This document shows, in pieces, positions 23,104-34,215 of a stretch of 64,000 nucleotides of DNA (positions are counted from its first letter, which is position 1; each line of letters starts with the position of its first letter). Source of the DNA: Buddleja alternifolia (taxonomy: Eukaryota; Streptophyta; Magnoliopsida; Lamiales; Scrophulariaceae); assembly GCA_019426215.1 (NCBI GenBank), contig CM033392.1, positions 52,379,149 through 52,443,148 of the forward strand. Reading direction: 5' to 3'. Made by a program: the position numbers and the translations under genes. The notes under the pieces were generated by a model. That model was given only the letters and a program-made list of their open reading frames with translations. It searched no databases and had not been told where the DNA came from.

Positions 23104-26100
23104 TCATCTTTTCTGTCGCTTCCTATTTGCTTCTTCTACATAGATTTCATTCGCTAAGTCCAGAAGAAGTCTATCAACATCTATCATTGTTGTATGCTGA
23201 AGTTCATCATAGTTATGTCTTCTTAGTCTAGCGCTTTCATTCAGCTCCAACAATCTTTCCACCCATTCCCTCGCAGGAATTCTAAGTCCTCGGATCAAGT
23301 CATGGTAAATGTCTTGTCTTCGATCAGTGGTGGATTTCCAGTTGATAGGTCTTCTAAGAGGTCCAGCGTATGGATGAAAACCCATACTCTCTAAAAAGTC
23401 TACATCCAAGTCCGGAAGCAAGTGTCTGCCTAGATAGTATCTTGGCTTACACTTCTTAGTTAGCATTTTCTTTATGCTTACTATCTCTTTGAACATGGAT
23501 CGCCAATGTTTATTATCGATTTTAGAGATTGGCTCCTTCAACGCTTTGACTTGGGACTTTTCTTTCAGATCTTCCCCCTTCTTGGCATCATCAAGGGAGG
23601 TCTTTAACTCAGCAATGTCCCTGCAAAGAAGTTTGACTTCATCCACTAGAAGAGCAACTTGCTCGGCGATACTTTGAGAGATCAAATTGGAAGAAGTATG
23701 TCGCTCAGTATCAACGGATGCATTCTGGGCTAGCGTCCGGTTAAAATCATCTGACATATCTTTGACAAGAGGAGCGATACTATTCATCATAGTGATTGTA
23801 TGCTTGTTGACGTTACTCATGTTAGCGTGAAGAATTCTCTCTACTTGGTTAAGCATTGAATTGCTTCGCTCTTCCAATCAAGAACAAGAGCCCGTGATAT
23901 TACCAAGAGAATTTTGAATTGCTTTTCTAAAATCTTTAGCTTCTGGATCACTTTCGGAGTCCGAATCTGATGAATCGCTGGAAGAAGATTTTGCTTGAGA
24001 GGGCATCGATGTAGGAGCCTTGCCTTTAGTCAGATCACAAAGAATAGGTTTTTCCTTAGCCACTTCATTCAGCTCGGCTTGCACCTCTTCAATCGTTTGC
24101 TCAAAATATTGAGTCATAGCATCAATTTCTGCAGCTTGAGCAACAACTGGAACCTCCACTGCAGAAGCACTATCAGTATGAGTGACTTCCATAGCAGGAG
24201 CTTTTCCTCTTCAATTTCAACTATTTGAATTTGGGGAGAAGGTTGTTCAATGGCAATGACCCAGAATGGGCCAATCGCTTCCATAACATGCCTTGGACTT
24301 ATAAAGTTGGTCTGCGGAATAAAGAATATAACATCTTCGCGCTCTTCAGTGTTAAGTGCAAATTGCACAACCTCGGGCAGATCAACTCCTGAAATGTAAG
24401 AATTGTAAAAGTCCCAAAATAACAGGTATCAGCGCTTGAGCAGCCTCTCGGTCCACTGGCCTGATCAGCGAAATCATCTTGGACACTTGAACATTCTATT
24501 CACATACAAAAACAGGGTGAAGATTGTAGCCTCGGAAGTTATTCAGGCCAAAATATTCAACGAAGGAGATGTCCAGCGATTGTGTATTCTCGAGAATCGC
24601 TCTCCTATCTCTGTAGAGTTTTGCAAACTCAGTGTGATCATTATCAGGGCTTATTGGAACTTTACTTTGCCCTGGCAAGAGAGGTTTCTTACTGGTGGAG
24701 GCATCTTCATTCAGATCAGGAAGAATACGCTGTATAAAATCTTGAGACGGATAATAAACATAGCGTCCTACCTGAGCGACTAAAGCTAGATACTGGCGAA
24801 TATAGCTTTCTATTGACTGTCTATAATAAGGCAAGTTGCTAATATTGCCCACCAAATTCTTGCCCTGCTCGAGTAGAAACACAGAAAAACCTCTACGTTT
24901 GTAATCTACTCCAAATTGAAACAAGAATGGATACCTCACAAGTTCATCTATCGTGTAGAAATGCAACACAAACTCTTCAGCACATCTTGCGGTATCCATC
25001 ATCCATCGCTTGCCAAGCTTATCAGCTTTTTTCTGTTCTTTTCTAGCGGCTAGAAACTTCTCAAAGCGTTCTATTTCTTCATCATAGTCCTCAGCCCATA
25101 ATCTTACAAGATACTTGAGGGCTTCAGCTTCTATCCAAGCATTAATAGGATTAGGACGCTCAGTGACAACTGGTCCTTTACCTTTCCATAACTTAAGAGG
25201 CTTAGGGGATAGAGCGTTCTTAGGAGAATGAATGACTTGAGGATAAGCAGAGTATCCAATTCTGTTAATAATTTCTTCATCAGGGTTCTTCAACCAATCA
25301 CCCATAAGGGGATTCTTGATGATGATCTTGTTCTGGCGCAAAAGATAAAAGGATTCTTCAGAATGGCCAGTAAAATTGAAACGCTTCTCATCAAATTCTG
25401 TCATATTGAATGCTGGTCACCTAATATACTCAAGACGAGATTGAAGACGCTTAAGAGAGTAGAGACCCAAATCAGCGAAATGCTTGAAGAAACCTAACTT
25501 ATCAGAATTAGAGACATCAGTCCTGTGGAGAGTATTTTGAAAGTTTATCTCCATATCGACCAATTCCCTGGTGGCAAAGTAGAACTCGTCATTTGCATCA
25601 TAGCCACGGGGAAAAAAATTGATGACACGAGGAGGAGATCCGGTTGGAGTAGGGATAAAAGCAATTGATTCTGTTGGGATAGGGGCCACTTCTATCGACC
25701 GCTAAGCGTGCACAGTCGCTTCACTGACTGGAGATGTTTCAGCGTCAAGAAGGACTTGAGCTACTTCCTTAGCGATATTCACAACCTTTGCCACATCGAC
25801 ATCCACTTCAACAAGAACCTCTGAAGACGGAGGTGCATCAGCGTCTGGAGCATTTTGAGCTGATACAAGCAAGCGTTTGAGAAAAGCAAGCAAAATTTCT
25901 ACTAAGTAGAAATCACAAATAAAAAACTACAACACTTACTCTGAGGACTATCATCGACTGACTCAATCATTTGTTTTGTTTCAACAATTGGGACAGTTTC
26001 CTCAGGCTCTGGGACAACTTCTTCAGGATCTAAATCGAGGAAAGAAGTAAGGGGATCAGCACGAATGGGGATACGCAATTTCTCAAGAGTGTTAAGAACA

Positions 26101-27278
26101 GTCTCGATATTTGCTTCACACTCGGCTGTAAGAATTTTATCCTATCGTTAGAGATAAAAAACTAACGAGGAAAGGATAGACTACTTTGTTTAGCATAAGT
26201 ACTTACCCTGAACACGAGAAAGCCTCTCAGATGGAGTTGTGGCTTTAGACTCTGAACTGGGTTCAGGAGCAGCGTCAGAGGAAGGAAGAGGAACACTCGC
26301 TGGTTCTTCAAGCGCTGGCTCGACTGGAGCGCTTGTTGATGCAGCTGGAGTGGATAAAGGAGTACGCCTGCGTACTAGTGGTACTTCTTCTTCTTCTTCT
26401 TCTTCTTCTTCGTTTACAGTGAAGATAAACGCTGGAGGAGGAGAGGGCAATTTGGGAGAAGGAGAAGGAGACTTTTGTTTCTTTTTTGGCTCCGGCTTCT
26501 TCTTCTGCTTCTTTGCTGGCTGGGCTAGCTCAGCGACTTTAACAGCAATTTTACGTTTCGGTCGCTTAACCGCCACTGCTTCTTTCGATGAAGATGAAGA
26601 TGCTTGCTCTTCATCATCGCTGCGAACAATGCCTTCCGCAAGGAGTCCCTCATGCTCTTCCTTGGGAACCGATGCTCCACCCCGTCGCTTGGGTTTGAGC
26701 AACTCTCCGATCATCTTTTTCCCGTAGAACTTAAGCGTTGGGACTTTCTTTCCAGCGGTGTTGACAAAATTGCTAGCGCTTAAAATTAAACTCAACACAA
26801 TCCTATAAGGCTTGGGATTCACCGACTCAGCCATCGCTGCCTTAAAGGGATTAAAAACGTAAAGAGACCAATTGATCTTCAACTTGGTCAGAATGGCTAC
26901 CATCATCTTGTACTGAACGTTGGAGATCTTATTGAAACTTCCCTTCCCGCATTCGATCATCTTCGAGCATATGTCAGCCAGAATGACATGTTCGCCCTTC
27001 ATGTCATTCTTCTTGAAGTTAGGTTCATAGGCAGCTTCAATTTCATCTTTCTTGATCAGTGCCCAGACCTTGGTTGCATCGCCAAGAGTGATGTCTTTAA
27101 CTTCTCCACCATCATTTGGTAGTTGTAGTAAAGAAGATAGAAGATGAGGAGTAACAACAAAGGTCTCACGAGCAAAAAGAAAGACGCAGGAAATGGAGTT
27201 TCCATCGTCAGAAATTTTTGCGTTCTGGAAGAAGAAAAGGGTTTCTTCCTCATGAATGTTTGAATGGGAGGTTATCAT
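23104..27278 (-). pseudogene. copia-B2 third gene, three exons, envelope-position protein of unknown function
   Basis: Exon 1 runs 27278-26207, intron 1 26206-26126, exon 2 26125-25940, intron 2 25939-25860, exon 3 25859-23104. Donors are GTAAGT, acceptors CAG, both introns phase 1 and at the same places as in copia-B1. The predicted product is about 1,350 residues. Exon 1 (about 350 aa) has an N-terminal globular part (around VTPHLLSSLLQLPNDGG) that loosely resembles the plant transposon-protein/envelope-like domain of SIRE elements. A Lys-rich basic stretch and Pro/Glu-rich tail with a run of nine Glu follow. Exon 3 (930 codons) is largely unrecognised; its end is helical and Lys-rich (VKLLCRDIAELKTSLDDAKK). 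I see no clear transmembrane segment or signal peptide. Damage: in-frame stops at 25702, 25417, 24496 and 23878, and a compensated frameshift pair between about 24420 and 24195. A TAG also lies upstream of the start in the same frame. Identity of the protein is uncertain. Confidence 0.7.
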
Positions 27279-28265
27279 TTTGAGTAAACCAGATTCTTGG
27301 ACTAGAGGAAGAACAGTCCTAAGAGGAAAGTTCTGGTTATCAAAGAGGTAGTCCTAGTTCACAAAAAATCCAGCATTAACAGTGACTGGTTTCTGAGATT
27401 TAATAGATTTTCCGGTGGTCGATTTGGAAGCTTTCTGAGAGTTAAGAAAAAGTCTTTTGCCTTGAGAAAGAGAGAGATTTTACAGCAAGGAAAGTTTGAG
27501 AGTGATAAAGCTTTTCTGTAAAATCATGGAGGGTTTAAATAGAGGCAAAAAAATAACTCCTCAGTTGCTTAGATTAATACCACGTGTTAAATCATTAATT
27601 TTGAAAATTGAAGCATTTAATCTGAGTCGTTTACTCATAAAGTCGAATTTAAAAAGGTGCGGTAAAATAGGTTAACTGCTGAAAATTATAAACTTTGGAG
27701 TCCGCAGTTACTTTTCAAAAACGTTTGGAATTTTGAAAATGCTCAGCGTGAGTTGCACGCGCCTAATGGTACACTGACACGTACCCAGACATGCGCAGTT
27801 ACTAAACCGCCTATTTATAGGAATCATTAATTGTCAGTTTGATTTGATAAAAGCGTGTGGGCAGTTGTCAAATCTTATCTTTTGGAATTATCCACACGCT
27901 ACCTTTTAGCGATGAAAACAATACATGAATTTCAGAAAAAGTTACTTAGTCTTTAAGTGGGAATATTCTTAACACGGAAGTATTTTGTAAAGTTCAATCG
28001 CTTCGAAAAGACATTTTCATTTAATTTTATTTGATATTGATTTTGTCGTGCATAACAGATAAACGTTAATGATCAATGCACAGAATTTTGAAATTAATTT
28101 TTGATCATAGATGCTTAATGATTTGAAAAAGTACAATTTTAAAGTTCCCCCTAAAATTGATAACTTATTTCAATTTTTGAAATCGCTTGAAACAATATAA
28201 TAAAGTGAATTCCCCCTAAATTATATGCTTATAAAGATATGATGCTCATAGATTAAGCGTTTAAA
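27279..28265 (-). other. spacer between copia-B2 pol and third gene
   Basis: About 1 kb, AT-rich. From about 27485 the third-gene frame is already open, with one TAG shortly before the ATG at 27278, but no upstream ATG is visible. TTTTACAG at about 27515 on the minus strand could be a splice acceptor for a subgenomic mRNA. Nothing else recognisable. Confidence 0.45.
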
Positions 28266-29687
28266 TCGATCATACCTAGTTCACTTCTCAAAGTGATAAA
28301 GCGTTGTTCGTTGAGCGCTTTTGTGAAGATATCTGTTAGTTGCTTGTCAGTACCAATGAAGTGCATGGAGATATCTTCTTTTGAACATGGTCACGCAAGA
28401 AATGGTAGCCAATGTCAATGTGTTTAGTTCTAGAATGAAGGACTGGATTTTGGGTCATAGCTAAAGCGCTTTGGTTATCACAATGGATTGGGGTAGGACC
28501 TAAGATTGTTCCATAATCTCTAAGTTGTTGTCTCATCCAAATGATTTGTGCACAACAGCTTCCAGCGGCTACATACTCTGCTTCAGTGATAGAAGTCGCT
28601 ATGGATTGTTGTTTCTTACTATGCCATGAAACTAGTCTATCACCTAGAAATTGACATGTACCACTAGTACTCTTTCTATCTATTTTGCATCATGCAAAAT
28701 ATGCGTCTGAATAACCAATTAGTTCAAAAGGAGAATCCCTTGGATACCATAAGCCCACATTTTGTGTGCCTTTTAGGTATTTAATGATCTTCTTGGTAGC
28801 ATTTAAGTGTGATTCTCTAGGATCAGCTTGAAAGCGTACACATGCATACCGAAAACATAATGTCAGGTCTACTAGCGGTAAGATAAAGAAGTGATCCAAT
28901 GATACCTCTATAGTTAGTGATATCAATTTTCTTCCCACTTTCATCTTTTTCTAACTTAAGCGTTTAGCTCATTGGAATTTTTGAAGATGATGCATTTTTC
29001 ATACCAAATTTCTTAATCATATCTCTTGTATATTTAGCTTGGTTTATAAAGATGCCATTAGGGAGTTGTTTAACTTGTAATCCTAAGAAGAAAGTTAATT
29101 CACCCATCATGCTCATTTCAAATTGATCTTGCATCATTTTCGAAAATTTCTCACACAATCGCTTATTAGTAAATCCAAATATAATATCATCAACATAAAT
29201 TTGGACTAAGAGAATTTCTTCATTATGGGTAATTTTAAATAACGTTGTATCAACGCTGCCTTTTGAAAAGCCTTTACCTATAAGAAAGATAGAGAGAGTG
29301 TCATACCATGCCCTTGGTGCTTGTTTAAAGCCGTAAAGTGCCTTATCCAATTTGTAGACCATACTTTTCCCATGGTTGTTGATGAATCCTGGTGGTTGCT
29401 CCACATAAACTTCTTCTTGGAGTTTACCATTCAGGAAAGCACTCTTCACGTACATTTAGTACACTGTGAACTTGTTGAATACGGCAAACGCAAGGAATAT
29501 CCAAATCGCTTCAAGACGGGCTACTGAGGCATAAGTCTCATCAAAATCAATACCCTCTTCTTGGCAATAACCCTGAGCGACTAATCTGGCTTCGTTTCTT
29601 ATAACAATGCCATCTTCATCCATCTTGTTCCTAAAAACCCATCTAGTCCCAATAACTCCTTGGTGAGTTGGTCTTGGTACTAGCGTC
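28266..29687 (-). pseudogene. copia-B2 reverse transcriptase and RNase H (3' half of pol)
   Basis: Continues the pol frame beyond the CACTA insertion. RT motifs: KSAFLNGKLQEEVYVEQPPG, KALYGFKQAPRAWYD, and the catalytic YVDDIIFG near 29185. RNase H follows with RKSTSGTCQFLGD, EAEYVAAGSC and the copia tail HCDNQSALAMTQNPV. Breaks: a TAA before MYVKSAF (29458-29460), a frameshift near 28960, and a stop in RNase H near 28688. It makes cDNA in an intact element and is inactive here. Confidence 0.88.
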
Positions 29688-29699
29688 CACTACTACAAA

Positions 29700-30230
29700 A
29701 ATGACCTTTGGCAGCGGTTTTTTTGGGCCTATGGCAGCGGTTTTAACCGCTGTCAAAGGTACCGCTGGTATAGGGGTGGACCTATGACAGCGGTTACAAA
29801 ACCGCTGTAATAGGTCTACCTATGACAGCGGTTTCCTGAACACCGCTGCGAAAAAACCAAAAAAATAAAAAAAAATTACGGACCTGTGCCAGCGGTTCTA
29901 CAGAACCGCTGCCACAGGTGGACCTCTGGCAGCGGTTCTGGGAAAACCGCTGCCAAAGGTCTCACCTGTGGCAGCGGTTTTTGGGAGAACCGCTTCCACA
30001 GGTGAGACCTTTGGCAGCTCACCTGTGGCAGCGGTTTTTGGGAGAACCGCTTCCACAGGTGAGACCTTTGGCAGCGGTTTTCCCAGAACCGCTGCCAGAG
30101 GTCTTACCTGTGGAAGCGGTTCTCCCAAAACCGCTTCCACAGGTGAGACCTTTGGCAGCGGTTTTCCCAGAACCGCTGCCACAGGTGAGAACTGTAGCAG
30201 CGGTTCTGCAGAACCGCTGTTTTTTTTTCT
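29700..30230. repeat. CACTA left subterminal repeats
   Basis: Many copies of the 10-mer GGCAGCGGTT and its inverse AACCGCTGCC, often as head-to-head hairpins 20-40 bp long with short loops. In En/Spm such motifs are bound by the TNPA-type protein. Alternating variants (gcagcgg, gaagcgg, gacagcgg) suggest local duplication. The Pro/Leu-rich ORFs here are translated repeats. Confidence 0.85.
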
Positions 30231-30484
30231 GTTTTTTTTTTAATTATTTATTGCGCTGTCATGATAGTGCCTGTAATATGCAATGATCCAATCAACAAAT
30301 TTCAACTAACAACAAAACATATTCAACATAAGCAAACATCATCCCAAACTTCAATATTACCATCTTTAATCTCCAACAAAATATACAATTAACTAATTAA
30401 ATTACTAATGACCTTACGAAATACAATAAATCAAATCTCAATTTATAGCAAGTCACAATGTACAAAAACTAAATTACCTAATTT

Positions 30485-33400
30485 CTAAGGAGCTGCTAAG
30501 AAAATGTAACGTGCAACTTCGCAGCGTACTTCATCAATTTGCTCATCAGTATAGAAGGATTGACAATCCTTAAAGTACTGCAAGATATATGTATATATAT
30601 AGAGATTAATTGCAAAGTGAAATAACATTTCAATTACCTACCAATTAAGGTTTAATAATTTCAAAAGTAATAGAATTAAGTATATATATATATATAAGGA
30701 TTATGTATACCGCTGTTGGGATTATAGATAGTCCGTGGCTAATAATCTCTTTCATGAATCTCATAACGAAATAGCCACAATCCACCTCGTTGGTCTGCCG
30801 GGGGCACTACAAAAGCAATCAAACTTACATTGTATTAGAAGACGAACTTCTATACGAATATATAATCTCATGAACCTAGAAAACGCTAACCTTTATAGTA
30901 AACCATTTACAGTCCGAGTTTTGGATTTGTTGGATTGGTTGTTGCAGTTTGCACGAAATATGTGCACAGCTCTATAAAAAAATATAAAAAACAAGAAAAT
31001 ATGTTAAAAACAAGAAATTATGTGAAATAAATACAATTTAAAAAAATATTAAATATAATGGATACATTGATTGAATGAAAAACTTACTGATTGAATTTTA
31101 GCATCATATCATCTCGGTATTGCGGCTCACCATGCACAGAATCCAGATAGTAAACAATCTCTTTAAATGGATTAATTGCAAGCAACAACCAATGACCCCT
31201 ACAAAACATTCAAAAGATAGTTGAAAATTTGTTTTGCGTAGCTAGTTTTACAAATTAAAATCGAGTCTTTAGTAGCTCACCCGGTGTTGTAAGGTGCAAA
31301 AAATAACTTATTTTGTTGTGTACTCTGCATCATAGCACGTGCTATGTACTGCACTTGTTGAACTGACGGGTCTGTTTGAGCAGCTATGGAATGTGGGCTA
31401 AGGAACCCGAAACTTGTTTCTTTTCCTTCGGGGATCACGTAGTTAAACCACAAACACCTAAATTGAGCATAAAAAATGAATTTCGAGTGACGAAAATAAT
31501 CGTAGTTTAGATGTAATAAAATAATTAAAAAACTTACTTTATGTACGCTGTAATGATAGAGGCTCCTATTTCTTGTCTACACAGAAGGTGATAGATCTCC
31601 TCCCTCCCAATGAACTCTGGAAATGAAACATTCATAATGGCTTCGTCCATATATATATTGATCTGGGCATCAATCTTCATCATCTTCGTGTACTTTCCCA
31701 GAAATACAAGGTCATTAGGGAGTCCATCTAGTTGAAGATCTGCACATATGTCTACTTCACCTGCAGGCTCGGCCACTTGAGATTTTCCTTTGACAGTTGA
31801 CCGCTTCGACGTCCCTGACTTACGGTTTGCAGATGATTTGGACTGTTTAAGCAAGAAAATAAAATATAAATGTTACACACCAAAGTATATTTAGTAACCT
31901 CAAACAAATTGTTATAATTTATTAATGACTAGCTATTAATTACATACCGGTGCAGCAGTGACAATGACAAGACTCGCTGGCCAAGCAACAAAGGTACCCA
32001 GCGCATGAGAAATGGAGAATATTTCATCATTGAGAGGGACGGGCAGGAGTGTATTAGCCTCAACTGCAGTGTCAATGCGCACTTTCACATTGTTGGTGGC
32101 TAATTGACAGTTGTGAAGTGTTCTATCAGTCTCTGATCGATTGTATAGCTGTCCTTTAGCCACCACACGATATGATGGAGATGAAAGTGCTAATTGACAT
32201 GGAGTGATACCCTACACACACACGTATATATATATATACAACATTATATTAGAAAGTTTTGTATGATTTACAGAAAATAGAGAGTCGCAAGTTATATGAT
32301 TAATAAACAAGTTCAAATATTTTACCTCAGGAAGCATCTTATAACCTGGTTCTGGGCTGCTATCTTTCAAAGAAATGACGTCATCTTCATGTGGCTGACG
32401 CGAGCTAGGGGCTTCCAAAACATCAATTCGTTGTTGCATGGCAACCATAGTTTCGGAGAGGTTTTTCACTATGTTTCTCAAGTTTTCCATCTCCTTTTCT
32501 GAAGCAGGCTTTGGATCCTTAAAATAGTCTCTTTGTGAGACCCCAAAGCCAACACCCCTAACGCGACCCGGATGCTCTTTCCTTTTAATAGCTTTAGCCA
32601 ATAGGTCATCTCGACTCGTGTAAGTTCCACTATGGCTAGTGCTCTCTTGTGAAATGCTCTCCTGTAATGATATATTTTTAAAAATTAAAAAAAATAGTGA
32701 ACCTTGTGCTTTTAATAGTATTTCAATAAAACAATTAATAGAGCTAAAATTGCCAATAACTCACCATTTCATTCACCACTCTTCTAACATTTTCGTTATC
32801 AATTTGATTTGTCGGATCGGAACGCGAAACCCTCCACACGAGTGCTCGTGTCACATCTGTACAATCGGATCCCGCATCCCTTCTTTTATTTATCTGTATT
32901 TTCATAAAAAAATATATGTATGCATTAACATAGAATTATTATTAAAAAAATTGTAAGGATTCACTGTTAAATGAACTACATACCTCCATTTGCTCCACAA
33001 CAGCATCTCCAAAACTCCCTTTCCGGTAAGGATATTCAGGGTTCTTTGCTCTTTCCTGATTGTCAATGCTTATTTTCTGTTTATTACATTATCAAATTAT
33101 TAGCTAAATATAAACGCAATAACCAACAAATGAAACTGTAAATTAAAATGACTAGCTACCTGCCAAGGTTCACCTAAGCGAACCTCTAAAAATGCCGCCC
33201 AATCGGCTTGGGATATCTCATATTGTGGAGGTGGGTTGACATTAACATTTCCATCATCATCTCGCACATACTTTCTGCTTATGTAGCTCCTGAAGTTACG
33301 TGCTAGCCTCCCAGCTTCTGCTAGTACGTACTTTTGTCGACTTTCGTCAATATCAAACGCCAACTACAAAAAACAAACAATAAAGTATATATAAAATTAT

Positions 33401-33751
33401 AATTTAGAGAATATGATAATATATTAACACTTACAAATAAGATAATATCCAAATTACCTTCATCTCATCCCAAATGTTTTTTTTTGTTGCTGACGGGACT
33501 TTGCGCCAAGTACTAATGGCAATCGACACCTTCTGCCGAACCTGCACGCCTATATACCCAACAAATATTGATTTGTTGGGGTTAATTGGCTGACCTCTGT
33601 CATTCCAGCCGACAGGTAGCCTTATGCCTTTACTTCTGGCATTGACAACTTTTTTCATAGCAGAGACACCTCTCCGTATGTCCTTCTCATGACCGCTATC
33701 TGATCCATATACATCATCGTCGGGAAAACTACCATCAGGATTTGAAGCCAT
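30485..33751 (-). CDS. CACTA second gene: TNPA-like plant transposase domain plus Ulp1-like C48 protease
   Basis: I assembled 12 exons: 33751-33458, 33363-33160, 33076-32984, 32893-32765, 32661-32326, 32211-31948, 31842-31538, 31457-31281, 31198-31088, 30971-30911, 30806-30711, 30577-30485. All introns start GT and end AG, and every junction keeps frame, giving about 720 residues with no stop. The N terminus (WNDRGQPINPNKSIFVGYIG, then VRQKVSIAISTWRKVP) matches the plant transposase Ptta/En/Spm family, the DNA-binding TNPA-like partner. Residues about 540-700 carry the Ulp1/C48 pattern: GGHWLLLAINP (His), YYLDSVHG (Asp), and RQTNEVDCGYFVMRF (Gln, Cys). This suggests a SUMO/ubiquitin-like protease or a domain derived from one. 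The start ATG lies just after a plausible leader-intron acceptor (TTTTGTAG). Exon structure is inferred from sequence only. Confidence 0.85.
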
Positions 33752-33773
33752 CGACCTACAAAAGACAAATAAT

Positions 33774-33986
33774 ACAGAAGTTAGATTCATATAAATTTGG
33801 CAGATTCATTTGGCAATAATAAATTTCAAATAGACGTAATAAATACAGAAGTTATCTTCATATAAATTTGGCAGATTCATTTAGCAATAATAAATTTCAA
33901 ATAGACGTAATAAATACAGAAGTTATCTTCATATAAATTTGGCAGATTCATTTGGCAATAATAAATTTCAAATAGAAGTAATAAAT
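33774..33986. repeat. three tandem copies of a 71-bp unit upstream of the TNPA-like gene
   Basis: Units begin at 33774, 33845 and 33916 (acagaagtta...gtaataaat) and are nearly identical. They lie just 5' of the TNPA-like ATG, in its promoter, leader or leader intron. High identity indicates a recent duplication. Confidence 0.9.
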
Positions 33987-34215
33987 CACAAAATAAACAA
34001 AATTATCCTAAACCACAAAATAAACAAAATTTAATCCTCAATTAAACATAATTAACCCCCAGCTAAACCAAATTAACCTTAAAATCAATCAACCCCTATT
34101 TCCCTTAAATTTTCCACAAAAATTGGCAAATCTCAAGAATATAAATTTTCTAGCAACTAAGTATAAATATTGAAAGAAGTCTATCATACAATTATGAAAT
34201 AAATTCTAATACCTT

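Noticed and set aside
26239..26727. Plus-strand Ser/Gly-rich ORF
   Set aside because: Antisense to exon 1 of the copia-B2 third gene, created by its Glu/Lys/Ser repeats.
29898..30286. Long Pro/Leu/Gly-rich ORFs on both strands at the CACTA left end
   Set aside because: They are translations of the GGCAGCGGTT inverted repeats and are open in several frames at once.
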